DNA from: Burkholderiales bacterium | GTDB lineage: Bacteria; Pseudomonadota; Gammaproteobacteria; Burkholderiales; Nitrosomonadaceae | DNA length: 31,553 bases | Assembly: GCA_024235735.1 (NCBI GenBank) | Contig: JACKLU010000021.1 | Span: 1-31,553 of the forward strand | Reading direction: 5' to 3' | Shown: in pieces, positions 1-8,513 of the stretch | Position numbering within the stretch: position 1 is the first letter of the stretch | Layout: each line of letters opens with the position of its first letter | The notes under the pieces: generated by a model | What the model saw: the letters and a program-made list of their open reading frames with translations, nothing else | Told to the model about the DNA's origin: nothing | Databases searched by the model: none | Made by a program: the position numbers and the translations under genes

Positions 1-2
1 CC

Positions 3-1376
3 CAGTTGAGTGAAATAGAAGAACGGTTTTGTGAAGCACTGGGGTTTCGTGAACATCAGCGTATCAGTGTCGTGCATGATGACACGGATCATCAGCATCT
101 CCATATTGCGATCAACAAGATTCATCCACGCAAACTGACGATCCACAATCCCTATTACGATTACAAAAAGGTTGCCACCCTATGTGAACAGATCGAGCAG
201 GAATTCGGACTGACCCAGGTCAATCATGAAACCAAGCTAGACAAATCTTCGCGCATCATCCAGGACATCGAAGCCAAAGCGGGTATCGAGAGCCTGCTTG
301 GCTGGATTCGGCGCGAATGCCTCGATGACATCAAGCGGGCTGACACTTGGCAGGTTTTGCACCAACTGCTGCAAAACAATGGCCTGGCGATCAAGGAACG
401 TGGCAATGGTCTGGTGTTTGTTTCCAGCCATGGCGTGGCCGTAAAAGCCAGTTACGTCGATCGGTCCTTATCGAAACCGAATCTGGTCAAGCGGTTGGGT
501 GCCTTTGAAGCGGCAACGCATACGGTACAAACGATGTCTGCCCAATCCAAACAGTATCAACCCAGACCGCTACAGAACAACATCGACACCTCCAGGCTTT
601 TTGAGCGTTACCAGCAGCAACAAACCAATGCAGCTTCATGGCGTAAAGAACAATGGCTCACATTGCGGGAACAACGCGACCGGTTAATCGAGCGTGTCAA
701 GAAGGATGCGAAACGCAAGCGCAGCATCATCAAGCAGGTACAAGCCGGCCAGCTGGTCAAGAAAACCCTATATGCAACGGTCAGTGGACAATTCAAAGCA
801 ACACTGGATGAGATCAAGCACGAATACCGTGCAGCCTACGCGCAATTGAAAACCAGCCAGCGCAGAATGTCATGGCTCGACTGGCTGACTGCAGAAGCCA
901 AAAATGGCAATGCTGAAGCCCTTTTAGCGCTGCGTTCCAGAAGTAAAAAAGGCAGCAGAATGCAAGGTAATCACATATCCGGCTATCCCTATAAAAACAA
1001 TCAATCCATAAACGATAGCGTTGAGGCTGTCACCAAAGACGGCACGGTATTCTACAGGATAGGCAACACGGCTATACGCGATGACGGAAAGCGATTGTTT
1101 GTTTCTCCCAATGTTTTGAATGAATCTTTGGCTGACGTGCTACAGGTTGCCATCGACAAGTACGGCAATCACCTGTCAGTCAATGGTTCGGATGATTTCA
1201 GAAAATCCATTGTACAGGCTGCCGTACAAAACAGCCTCTATGTCACCTTTGATGACAAAGCATTGGAACACTACCGTCAGCAGTTGCTGAAACAACAGAC
1301 TATATCGCAGACCCAGCGTTTTACCGAGATTCAGGCAAAAGCCAATGCAACTAAAGTCAGGAGGAATTCGTTATGA
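3..1376 (+). CDS. traI: MOBP/TraI-type conjugative relaxase, 3' part (5' end outside window)
   Basis: The reading frame is already open at the window edge, so the TTG at 6 is not a credible start and the N-terminal catalytic tyrosine region is missing. Near the left end the protein has an HDDTDHQHLHIAIN segment, which is the HUH metal-binding motif III of MOBP/VirD2-like relaxases, preceded by the LG-x2-HQ pattern that usually precedes it. Such enzymes nick oriT and stay covalently bound to the transferred strand. The middle (about residues 200-290) is rich in Lys, Arg and Gln and probably helical. The last ~120 residues, beginning near AVTKDGTVFYRIGNTAIRDD, match my memory of LPD7, a domain often found at the C-terminus of plasmid relaxases. 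The gene ends in an ATGA overlap with traG. The relaxase call is secure; the traI name rests on the neighbours. Confidence 0.88.
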   Translation, partial: QLSEIEERFCEALGFREHQRISVVHDDTDHQHLHIAINKIHPRKLTIHNPYYDYKKVATLCEQIEQEFGLTQVNHETKLDKSSRIIQDIEAKAGIESLLGWIRRECLDDIKRADTWQVLHQLLQNNGLAIKERGNGLVFVSSHGVAVKASYVDRSLSKPNLVKRLGAFEAATHTVQTMSAQSKQYQPRPLQNNIDTSRLFERYQQQQTNAASWRKEQWLTLREQRDRLIERVKKDAKRKRSIIKQVQAGQLVKKTLYATVSGQFKATLDEIKHEYRAAYAQLKTSQRRMSWLDWLTAEAKNGNAEALLALRSRSKKGSRMQGNHISGYPYKNNQSINDSVEAVTKDGTVFYRIGNTAIRDDGKRLFVSPNVLNESLADVLQVAIDKYGNHLSVNGSDDFRKSIVQAAVQNSLYVTFDDKALEHYRQQLLKQQTISQTQRFTEIQAKANATKVRRNSL

Positions 1377-3220
1377 CCCGGCCTCATCGCCCCAGTGATC
1401 ACCAGACAACTTCCCGGGATAAAACCGTTATCCGCATACTGGCATTCATTTGTCTGATCGGTGGGTTTCAGGTTGCAACGCAATATTTTGCACACCAGTT
1501 CGATTATCAGCCGCAGTTGGGTGCGCATTTCCATCAATTCTATGCCCCTTGGTCGATTCTGGTCTGGAGTACTCAGTGGTATGACAAACATCCGGTTATC
1601 TTCGATCTGGCGGCAGGTTACGGCATCCTGTTTTCCAGTGTCGGGCTGATACTGGTGTTGATCGTCAAGATGATGTTCGCGAATTCTTCACGGGCGAATC
1701 GCAATCTGTATGGCTCAGCCAGGTGGGCGGATAGAAAAGACATCGAAGCCGCAGGGTTGCTTTCCTTTGGAAAGAGCAAAGGGGGTGAAGCGGTTTATGT
1801 TGGCGCTTGGTGTGACAAATCCGGAAAGACGCATTATCTGAAGCACAGCGGCCCGGAACATGTGCTGTGTTTTGCACCGACTCGTTCCGGAAAAGGTGTG
1901 AGTCTGGTGATTCCAACCTTGCTGTCGTGGACACAAAGCACTGTCATTACCGATATCAAAGGCGAACTCTGGGCGCTGACTGCCGGGTGGCGCAAACAAC
2001 ATGCCAACAACAACGTACTTCGATTCGATCCGGCATCCACCGCAAGCTGTCACTGGAATCCGCTCGATGAAATCACCATTGGCAACGGTGCCGAAGTGGC
2101 CGACGTGCAGAATCTCGTGAATCTGATCGTCGATCCTGACGGCAAAGGACTGGAAACCCACTGGCAGAAGACCGCGCATGCTTTGCTGGTAGGACTCATT
2201 CTGCATGTGCTGTATCAATCCGAGCGTGACGGCACACCGGCCACGTTACCGGCTGTCGATGCGATGTTATCCGATCCCGACCGCGATATCCGTGAACTCT
2301 GGATGGAGATGATCATGCCGGAGAATGGTGGCACACATCCGGTGATTGCAGCCGCTGCCCGCGACATGCTGGATCGGCCCGAGGAAGAAGCGGGTAGTGT
2401 GTTATCGACCGCCAAATCCTATCTGGCTTTGTATCGTGATCCGATTGTGGCAAGCAATATCAGCGATTCGGATTTTTATATCCGCGATCTGATGCACCAT
2501 GTTACCTCAGTCAGTCTCTACATTGTTTCACACCCGAACGACAAATCACGCCTGCGGCCGTTGATCCGCATTCTGATCAACATGATCGTTCGCAAGCTCG
2601 CTAGTCAGATGGTCTTCCGCAATGGTGAACCGGTTACGCATTACCAGCACCGGCTGCTGTTGATGCTCGATGAGTTTCCAAGTCTCGGCAAACTTGAAAT
2701 CTTCCAGGAATCCCTCGCCTTTATTGCCGGTTATGGCATCAAAGCCTATCTCATCTGCCAGGATATCAACCAGCTTAAAAGCCGTGAAGCGGGTTACGGT
2801 CATGACGAGGCGATTACCTCGAACTGTCATATCCAGACCGCATTCGCACCCAATCGCATCGAAACGGCAGAACACTTATCCAAGCTCACCGGCCAGACCA
2901 CCGTGATCAAGGAACAGATCACCACGAGCGGACGAAGATCATCGATGATGCATGGCCATGTCACCCGCACGCTGCAGGAGACGCAACGCGCATTACTGAC
3001 ACCGGATGAATGCATGCGTCTGCCGGGCGCCACAAAAGATGCGAGCGGCAGAATTACAAAACCGGGTGACATGATCATCTATGTAGCCGGATACCCTGCC
3101 ATTTATGGCGTACAGCCGCTGTACTTCCAGGATGAAGTATTTGCTGCGCGCGCAAAAATCGATCCGCCGCTGTCAAGCGACCGGCTCACAGCCCATTCCG
3201 AATGGGATGGGTTGAAATGA
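1373..3220 (+). CDS. traG: TraG/VirD4-family type IV coupling protein (ATPase)
   Basis: This 615-residue protein belongs to the inner-membrane ATPases that dock the relaxosome to the type IV secretion channel and drive DNA export. Two hydrophobic segments (about residues 22-47 and 81-101) anchor the N-terminus. Walker A reads APTRSGKG with its lysine at residue 174, and Walker B reads LLLMLDEFPS with Asp433 and Glu434. The GSARWADRKDIEAAGLL segment ahead of Walker A and the C-terminal PGDMIIYVAGYPAIYG segment are also typical of TraG. Length is normal for the family. The ATG overlaps the relaxase stop as ATGA and is preceded by CAGGAGG at 1358-1364. The stop in turn overlaps the next start, so translation is probably coupled through the whole block. 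Confidence 0.95.
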   Translation: MTRPHRPSDHQTTSRDKTVIRILAFICLIGGFQVATQYFAHQFDYQPQLGAHFHQFYAPWSILVWSTQWYDKHPVIFDLAAGYGILFSSVGLILVLIVKMMFANSSRANRNLYGSARWADRKDIEAAGLLSFGKSKGGEAVYVGAWCDKSGKTHYLKHSGPEHVLCFAPTRSGKGVSLVIPTLLSWTQSTVITDIKGELWALTAGWRKQHANNNVLRFDPASTASCHWNPLDEITIGNGAEVADVQNLVNLIVDPDGKGLETHWQKTAHALLVGLILHVLYQSERDGTPATLPAVDAMLSDPDRDIRELWMEMIMPENGGTHPVIAAAARDMLDRPEEEAGSVLSTAKSYLALYRDPIVASNISDSDFYIRDLMHHVTSVSLYIVSHPNDKSRLRPLIRILINMIVRKLASQMVFRNGEPVTHYQHRLLLMLDEFPSLGKLEIFQESLAFIAGYGIKAYLICQDINQLKSREAGYGHDEAITSNCHIQTAFAPNRIETAEHLSKLTGQTTVIKEQITTSGRRSSMMHGHVTRTLQETQRALLTPDECMRLPGATKDASGRITKPGDMIIYVAGYPAIYGVQPLYFQDEVFAARAKIDPPLSSDRLTAHSEWDGLK

Positions 3221-3774
3221 GCAGGCCGATCAAGATGATGACGACACTTGTGCTGACACTCAGCATCGGTCTGTTTGTGTTGAGTATCCTGTTCCGGATT
3301 GGCGGCATCTATATCAACACCACCCCCAGCTTGCCGGTGGGTTTATACCGGGTGGTCGATGAACCTGTTACAAAAGGAACGTACGTTGCTTTCTGTCCGC
3401 CGCAACGCGATGTGTTTGATTGGGCTTTAGCCCGAGGCTATATCCATCCGGGGGCTTGTTCTGGCGGTTACGGTCAACTGCTCAAACGTGTGTATGCGGT
3501 TGCCGGTGATACGGTTCTGATCGATCGGTCCGGCATTACGGTCAATGGTGAATTATTACCGAACAGTGCACCGATCCACACCGACGCCTATGGTGCCACA
3601 TTGCCGCAATACCGGCTCAATGCGGTACTCGGTGAATCTGAATTCTTGCTGCTATCCGATCTCAATCCTCACTCATTTGATGCCCGTTACTTTGGTGTCA
3701 TCGAACGCGCACAGATCGTGCATGTGGTGCGTCCTATTTTTACCTTCAATCTTCAAAAGGAGTGTTTGCCATGA
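3217..3774 (+). CDS. traF: TraF-type conjugative signal peptidase (S26 family)
   Basis: I start this at the ATG that overlaps the traG stop (ATGA), not at the upstream ATG at 3202; this gives 185 residues. A hydrophobic N-terminal segment (about residues 7-28) acts as a membrane anchor. NTTPSLPVGLYR contains the presumed nucleophile Ser38, LLKRVYAVAGD supplies Lys90, and SFDARYFG supplies Asp155. From memory, RP4 TraF uses Ser37, Lys89 and Asp155, so the triad is conserved almost position for position. RP4 TraF matures the TrbC pilin and closes it into a circle, which makes the same role likely here, although no pilin gene is in the window. The enzyme looks intact. Confidence 0.93.
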   Translation: MSRPIKMMTTLVLTLSIGLFVLSILFRIGGIYINTTPSLPVGLYRVVDEPVTKGTYVAFCPPQRDVFDWALARGYIHPGACSGGYGQLLKRVYAVAGDTVLIDRSGITVNGELLPNSAPIHTDAYGATLPQYRLNAVLGESEFLLLSDLNPHSFDARYFGVIERAQIVHVVRPIFTFNLQKECLP

Positions 3775-4025
3775 ATAATCCTGCAGATGATGAAACAAAT
3801 CCGGAAATGATTCCGGCTATCCCTGATCCCGGTCTGAACGACCGGGAAATGCGGCGTCAGGTGATAGCGTTAAAACTCTTCGATGCACAAACACCGGGGT
3901 TTCAGGCTGAATTCGATCCCGATGAAGCGGAATTGCTGGGTGCATTCAGGGAGGAGGCTTTGAGTGAAACCGATGCACTGGACAGCAGTATCGATCAATC
4001 GGGATCAGCTGAGGGAGGGCACTGA
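3771..4025 (+). CDS. Small acidic conjugation-linked protein (TraD-like, function unknown)
   Basis: The start is the ATG overlapping the traF stop, with AAAAGGAG about nine bases upstream; an earlier in-frame ATG at 3762 lies inside traF and is less likely. The 84-residue product is strongly acidic and has no hydrophobic segment. A recognisable core, MRRQVIALKLFDAQTPGFQ followed by AEFDPDEAELLGAF, resembles small proteins annotated TraD beside traG and traF in proteobacterial conjugative elements, as far as I recall. It is not the F-plasmid TraD coupling protein. Its function is not known to me. The stop is separated by a single base from the next ATG, so it sits in the same transcript. Confidence 0.7.
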   Translation: MNNPADDETNPEMIPAIPDPGLNDREMRRQVIALKLFDAQTPGFQAEFDPDEAELLGAFREEALSETDALDSSIDQSGSAEGGH

Positions 4026-4026
4026 T

Positions 4027-7014
4027 ATGGACGCCTCCAGAAAAGCCTACCATGAACAGGTCGCTGAGAGTCTGATCGCACAATTGAAGCAAGGCACGGC
4101 GCCGTGGCAAAAGCCGTGGCAGCCGGGTGATCCGCTGTTGTCGTTTCCGCATAATCCGACCACCCAAAAACGCTACCGGGGCATCAATGTGCTGTATCTG
4201 ATGAGTAAAGGGTATACCGATCCGCGTTGGCTGACCTATAAACAGGCCGCCGCTATGGGCGCACAGGTGCGCAAAGGCACAAAAAGTACCTGGATTCAAT
4301 ACTGGAAATTTACCGATGAACGCATCAAGCAGGATGATAAGGGCAATCCAATGCACGATGGTAACGGTAAACCCCTCAAGGAAATAGTGAAGCTGGAACG
4401 CCCTCGTGTGTTTTATGCCTCGGTATTCAATGCCGAACAGATCGACAACCTGCCGGAACTGGTTATCGATCCACCAGCCTGGGACCCGATCGAGCGTGCC
4501 GAACAGATACTGCAGGCACCCAACGCCGCAATTGAACACGGTGAATATGACCGGGCTTTCTACCGGCCGCTTACGGACCGGATACACCTGCCGCACAGGC
4601 ACCAGTTCCAAACGCCGGATCGTTACTACGCCACAGCCTTGCATGAACTCGGCCACTGGACAGGTCATGCATCGCGTTTGAATCGTGATCTGGCGCACCC
4701 GTTCGGTAGCGAAGGTTATGCCAAGGAAGAACTGCGTGCCGAGATTGCAAGTATGCTGCTCGGGCACGAACTCGGTATCGGTCACGATCCCGGTCAGCAT
4801 GTGGCTTATGTCGCTTCATGGATCAAGGCACTCGAAGAAGACCCATTGGAAATATTCCGCGCTGCAGCCGATGCGGAAAAAATCCAGGACTATGTAATGG
4901 CATTTGCCAGGCAGCAGGAATTGGTTGAACAGGAGGCTATCAAAATGAATGAGATCAAACAAAACATCGCAACGTATACCGCCAATCTCACACCCGATCT
5001 GGCAACAGTGGCACAGCACAACAACCGGCAACTGCAAAAACTCATCGAGCACCTGCTAACACAAGAACAGAATGCCCTGTTTCTGGTCGCCGATGCACTG
5101 AAATTTTGCAGAAACTTAAGTATCGACAATCTGGAATTTGAAGAAACGTCACAGGACAAGCTGGGTTTTACCATCCCCGCCGACTGGAACGGGCGTGTGC
5201 AGATTCAGGGCAATGTAATTGAGGCGACTGAGAGTAATAGCGACACCGGTTCCGATCATGTAATCCCGGCAAAAGAATTAGGCGTTGATCCTGAATTATG
5301 GGGTATTTACGCACAGCGCAATGATCAGACATGGGTCTGGATGGTGGATTTCGATGTGGAACAACACGCAATCGATGCAGCGGAAAAACTCTCGCTGATC
5401 GAGGCGATGGCCGAGCGCAGCGAATATGAAAAGAGCGTGAAATTTGCCCGCATTGATGAATTGCGTGTTCGTAACAATCCGCGCAGTACCGAGGAAGAAA
5501 TTGACGCAGCCAAAGAACAGCGTAAACACGCTGAAGCACTGGCCATGCAAAACGATGCAGACTTCAACAAAAGGAGGCAAAACATGGAAACCGACCAAAC
5601 GATCGATGCCCATCAAAATCAACACCAGAATACTGGAAAAGAAAGTGATCATACATCACATACATCGCGCCAATACCTGGCTGTACCGTATAGCGAAAAA
5701 GACCAGGCCAAAGCAGCAGGTGCGTGTTGGGATAAAGCTGCCAAAGCTTGGTATGTGGGTGAAAATGCCGATATCCGTGCGTTACAACGTTGGCTGCCAG
5801 AAAATGTTATCGCACAACAGAATCCCGCCATTGATGTGCAAGCCGAGTTCGCTACGATACTTCGTGATAATGGTTGTATCGTGGAGGACAATCATCCAAT
5901 CATGGATGGACTGTCACACCGCATCAAGGTGGAAGGTGACCGACCCGGTGAGAAATCCGGTTTTTATGTGGTGCATATGGACGGCCACCCTGCGGGTTAT
6001 TTTAATAACCACCGCACGAAAGTCGAGATACGTTGGAGGGCCAAAGGCTATACGCTGACCGAAGCACAAAAGGCTGCCTTTGCCGCACAGGTTGCAATCA
6101 AACAGCAGGAGCGCAAAGCCGAACAACAGGCGCAGCATGTCAAAGTCGCACAAGCCATCAAGGAGCTGTTGGTTATTGCCTTGCCTGCCAATGGTGACCA
6201 TCCTTATTTGCAGGACAAAAACGCAAGACCAGGTAGTTTAAAAGTGGTACCACAAAATACTGATGGTTTGCCGCAAGATTCCATCATCAAAATCTGCAGT
6301 GACCGGCAGGAAATCAAAGCCGTTCGAGAACAACATCCCGACAGCCTCGTGTTTGTCGCGGGCGATCTGCTGCTGCCGATTTATGATGCAAATGGAGACA
6401 TCTGGAGTGCACAGACGATACAACCGAACGGCACCAAGCTCTTTGCGGCGGGCAGTCAGAAAGAAGGTCACTTCCATGTGGTTGACGGTAACAACCAGGA
6501 ACTGGTGGGACTTACGGAACTGGACAAAGCAAAAACCATCATTATTGCCGAAGGTTACTCCACCGCCGATACCATAGCACAGGCCATAAACGGTCCGGTT
6601 GTCGCGGCATTTGATTCGGGTAATCTCATACCGGTTGCAAAACTATTGCATGAAAAGTATCTGGATAAGCCTATTGTTATCGCGGGTGATGACGATCAGC
6701 ACCTGGTCGCGCTGAACGGTAAAAACATCGGCAGGGACAAAGCGCAGGAAGCAGCTAGACTCGTTAATGGTTTCGCGGTCTTTCCAGTCTTCGCCACCAA
6801 TGAACAGGCATCAAAGAAACTCAGTGACTTTAACGATCTGGCCAACAAAAGTGCGCTGGGAATGGAAGCCGTCAAACGGCAGGTAGGCGCCGCAATCAAG
6901 AAAGTGATTCAGCAAAACACGATTCAAAAACACCCGACCCAAACCCAATCCGAAAGCCAAAACCGGCATCAGGTCGGCACAAAAGCTAAAACACAAAAAC
7001 AGGCAATGGTTTAA
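4027..7014 (+). CDS. TraC-like fusion: ArdC antirestriction / zinc peptidase / DUF5710 / Toprim primase
   Basis: I choose the ATG at 4027, behind GAGGGAGG, rather than 4 codons into an overlap at 3964; this gives 995 residues. Residues 1-140 look like ArdC_N (single-strand DNA binding, antirestriction), with APWQKPW and YRGINVLYLM. Residues about 200-260 hold a zincin-like site, HELGH at 206-210, followed by EELRAEIASMLLG, as in the peptidase half of ArdC. A DUF5710-like segment (YLAVPYSEKDQAKAAGACWD) lies near residue 550. The C-terminal third is a Toprim domain with IIIAEGYSTADT (Glu842) and IAGDDDQH (Asp888-890). RP4 TraC also joins an ArdC-like part to a primase that is exported to the recipient, so a role in antirestriction and complementary-strand priming after transfer is likely. 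Two strong internal ribosome binding sites in frame are listed separately. Confidence 0.88.
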   Translation: MDASRKAYHEQVAESLIAQLKQGTAPWQKPWQPGDPLLSFPHNPTTQKRYRGINVLYLMSKGYTDPRWLTYKQAAAMGAQVRKGTKSTWIQYWKFTDERIKQDDKGNPMHDGNGKPLKEIVKLERPRVFYASVFNAEQIDNLPELVIDPPAWDPIERAEQILQAPNAAIEHGEYDRAFYRPLTDRIHLPHRHQFQTPDRYYATALHELGHWTGHASRLNRDLAHPFGSEGYAKEELRAEIASMLLGHELGIGHDPGQHVAYVASWIKALEEDPLEIFRAAADAEKIQDYVMAFARQQELVEQEAIKMNEIKQNIATYTANLTPDLATVAQHNNRQLQKLIEHLLTQEQNALFLVADALKFCRNLSIDNLEFEETSQDKLGFTIPADWNGRVQIQGNVIEATESNSDTGSDHVIPAKELGVDPELWGIYAQRNDQTWVWMVDFDVEQHAIDAAEKLSLIEAMAERSEYEKSVKFARIDELRVRNNPRSTEEEIDAAKEQRKHAEALAMQNDADFNKRRQNMETDQTIDAHQNQHQNTGKESDHTSHTSRQYLAVPYSEKDQAKAAGACWDKAAKAWYVGENADIRALQRWLPENVIAQQNPAIDVQAEFATILRDNGCIVEDNHPIMDGLSHRIKVEGDRPGEKSGFYVVHMDGHPAGYFNNHRTKVEIRWRAKGYTLTEAQKAAFAAQVAIKQQERKAEQQAQHVKVAQAIKELLVIALPANGDHPYLQDKNARPGSLKVVPQNTDGLPQDSIIKICSDRQEIKAVREQHPDSLVFVAGDLLLPIYDANGDIWSAQTIQPNGTKLFAAGSQKEGHFHVVDGNNQELVGLTELDKAKTIIIAEGYSTADTIAQAINGPVVAAFDSGNLIPVAKLLHEKYLDKPIVIAGDDDQHLVALNGKNIGRDKAQEAARLVNGFAVFPVFATNEQASKKLSDFNDLANKSALGMEAVKRQVGAAIKKVIQQNTIQKHPTQTQSESQNRHQVGTKAKTQKQAMV
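4931..4947 (+). promoter_or_regulatory. Internal in-frame ribosome binding site and ATG (second module of TraC-like gene)
   Basis: AGGAGG at 4931-4936 is followed after eight bases by ATG at 4945, in the same frame as the long gene. It sits exactly where the ArdC/peptidase part ends, at residue 307 (MNEIKQNIA). A full consensus Shine-Dalgarno at ideal spacing inside a gene is uncommon by chance and suggests either a separate shorter product or the scar of two genes that were once separate. Confidence 0.55.
5571..5586 (+). promoter_or_regulatory. Internal in-frame ribosome binding site and ATG (primase module of TraC-like gene)
   Basis: AAGGAGG at 5571-5577 lies six bases before ATG at 5584, again in frame (residue 520, METDQTID). 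Translation from here would give a 476-residue protein made of the DUF5710-like and Toprim parts without ArdC. RP4 traC is known to make a long and a short primase from two starts, which makes a real internal start plausible. Confidence 0.6.
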
Positions 7015-7034
7015 TACGGACAGGAGAATCAGTC

Positions 7035-8201
7035 ATGCGTGATAATCTACAAACAACTCCTGTAAATCCATCCAGACCAGATGCAGGTGATCTCTATGAC
7101 AACATTGAAATACGTCCCAATACTACCGAAGCACAAAAAGAAACTGGTAGATGCGCCTACATCGAACTGCTCGAGTCTCAGGCTCGATGGGCAGGTGGCA
7201 CGATACTGGGTTGTCATTTCCCGAAAGACTTCAAAGAGCAAGGGGGAGCCACGCTCTTAGATCGGCAAATCAAATCCGCCCATGAACTTGCTGTGATGGC
7301 GCAGATTCTTCGCGATCCGCGCTTTGAAACACTGCGGATATTTTATACGCGAAGAAACCGCATCATTCATCACACAGCCATCAGTTCCCGACTGCCCGGA
7401 TCGGTGTATCTGGAACAGATCAACGGTAGCGATCATCATCTGGGTGATTGGGTGAACAATACCCGATTTCGCGTACAGGCCGATGGCTACTGGCTGCTGC
7501 ATAATCACCCCAGCGGTAACGCAGCCGCATCCCGCCAGGATGAACAATTGACCGCACAACTGGCTTCGCTTGTGCCGGGATTTAAAGGTCATGTCATTAT
7601 CAACACCAATCAGTACAGCGTTATCGACTCAAAACTCAAGGTCAACTTCATCAACTGGATGGGCGGTCAGGCTGGAGGATACCAGGGCGATGCTTACAAA
7701 CAACATGATTGTTTGCTGGAAAACATTGCCACGCCGGATGATCTGGCAAGAATCGGCATGGCGCTGAAGCACAAAGATCAATACTTTAGCTTGATTGGCA
7801 CCCATGCCACAGGTGCTGTTCAGTCGATCAGTGAATTGCCGATCTCACTGCTGGAACGTTCACCCAAAATACTGTTGGCAAGATTGCAGAGATTTACAAG
7901 AAACGCCGGTGTGAGTTCGGTATTTGCCATCACGCCCGACAAGCACTTCAATCACCCGGTATTATTGAAAGCTTGTGAAGTTGGGGTTTTACGTGATGTT
8001 GTCGGTGTCGATAACAATACCGATAATGGCGATTACCGCTCTCTCAGAAAAGAAGGGGTCATTGCAACCGGCCCCGATCTTGAAATCAGCGCCCTATACA
8101 GAAAATTCCGGGCATTGATTACGGAAGATGACAGCCTGCAAGACCTTAAAAACAAAACAAACATGACAATACCAGAAAGCCGCCGGGGGCGCAGTCGCTA
8201 G
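7035..8201 (+). CDS. RadC-like JAB/MPN-domain protein of the conjugative element
   Basis: The ATG follows CAGGAG by eight bases and gives 388 residues. The protein carries the RadC/JAMM signature HNHPSG-x4-S-x2-D, with His156, His158, Ser166 and Asp169, in the sequence WLLHNHPSGNAAASRQDE. These residues would hold zinc in JAB proteins. RadC-type proteins are very common on mobile elements, but their molecular task is unsettled. The protein is longer than a typical RadC (about 220 residues): there is no helix-hairpin-helix N-terminus, and about 190 residues follow the JAB domain, ending in a basic tail (SRRGRSR). I do not recognise this C-terminal half. It is the last intact gene of the conjugative block, 20 bases after the primase gene. 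Confidence 0.82.
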   Translation: MRDNLQTTPVNPSRPDAGDLYDNIEIRPNTTEAQKETGRCAYIELLESQARWAGGTILGCHFPKDFKEQGGATLLDRQIKSAHELAVMAQILRDPRFETLRIFYTRRNRIIHHTAISSRLPGSVYLEQINGSDHHLGDWVNNTRFRVQADGYWLLHNHPSGNAAASRQDEQLTAQLASLVPGFKGHVIINTNQYSVIDSKLKVNFINWMGGQAGGYQGDAYKQHDCLLENIATPDDLARIGMALKHKDQYFSLIGTHATGAVQSISELPISLLERSPKILLARLQRFTRNAGVSSVFAITPDKHFNHPVLLKACEVGVLRDVVGVDNNTDNGDYRSLRKEGVIATGPDLEISALYRKFRALITEDDSLQDLKNKTNMTIPESRRGRSR

Positions 8202-8207
8202 AAAAGA

Positions 8208-8513
8208 ATGAAGCAAAAAAACAATGTGTTGACAGACAAAGCACATACCGCGTTACCGCTTCGATCGGGCGATAGAGCGCATGAGGGGGAATATCGTATA
8301 CGAACGTTTAACTGCTGGACGCGATTGGTAGCAATGATTTATGCGCAGATAGCGCAACGTGTTTCGTTTCGCGACCTGCAAACGGCTTTCAGTAGCCATG
8401 CAACTTGCCACTGTCACCTGGGAATGACACTGATTCGCCGTTTAACACTGGCAGATCCATACACTACGTGTGCTTGGTTTCTTCCACGAAATTATGTTTT
8501 GGTTGATCCATAG
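8208..8513 (+). pseudogene. Remnant of IS4-family (DUF4372) transposase N-terminus
   Basis: A 101-codon frame contains, from about residue 27 to 87, EGEYRIRTFNCWTRLVAMIYAQ, QRVSFRDLQTAF and CHLGMTLIRRLTLAD. This is the pattern of the N-terminal DUF4372 domain of IS4-type transposases (cysteine-tryptophan block, MIYAQ, S-RDL, HLG, R-TLAD). The first ~25 residues do not match and the roughly 300-residue DDE catalytic part is absent, so this is a dead fragment. I could not find inverted repeats or a target duplication. It lies at the point where the conjugative genes stop. Confidence 0.72.

Larger units (their letters stand above)
1..8201 (+). mobile_element. Part of a conjugative element (IncP-like DNA transfer and primase genes)
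   Basis: The block reads relaxase, TraG coupling ATPase, TraF peptidase, small acidic protein, TraC-like primase and RadC-like JAB protein, all on one strand with overlapping or closely spaced genes. Relaxase, TraG, TraF and an ArdC-Toprim primase in this order is the logic of the RP4 Tra1 region, and this combination also occurs in integrative conjugative elements. The left end lies outside the window. The right end is not defined by an att site, tRNA or direct repeat that I could find; the homology simply stops near a transposase remnant at about 8.2 kb. Whether this is a plasmid or an integrated element cannot be told from the sequence. Confidence 0.75.

Noticed and set aside
1715..2218. 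167-codon open frame on the minus strand
   Set aside because: It is a shadow of the TraG ATPase gene, with low-complexity Cys/His/Pro translation and no matching neighbours.
3946..4800. 284-codon open frame on the minus strand
   Set aside because: It lies fully opposite the TraC-like gene, whose ArdC and HELGH motifs are clear, and its translation has no recognisable domain.
5444..6058. 204-codon plus-strand frame inside the primase gene
   Set aside because: It is in a different frame from the DUF5710 and Toprim motifs, and its translation is basic and aromatic without a domain.
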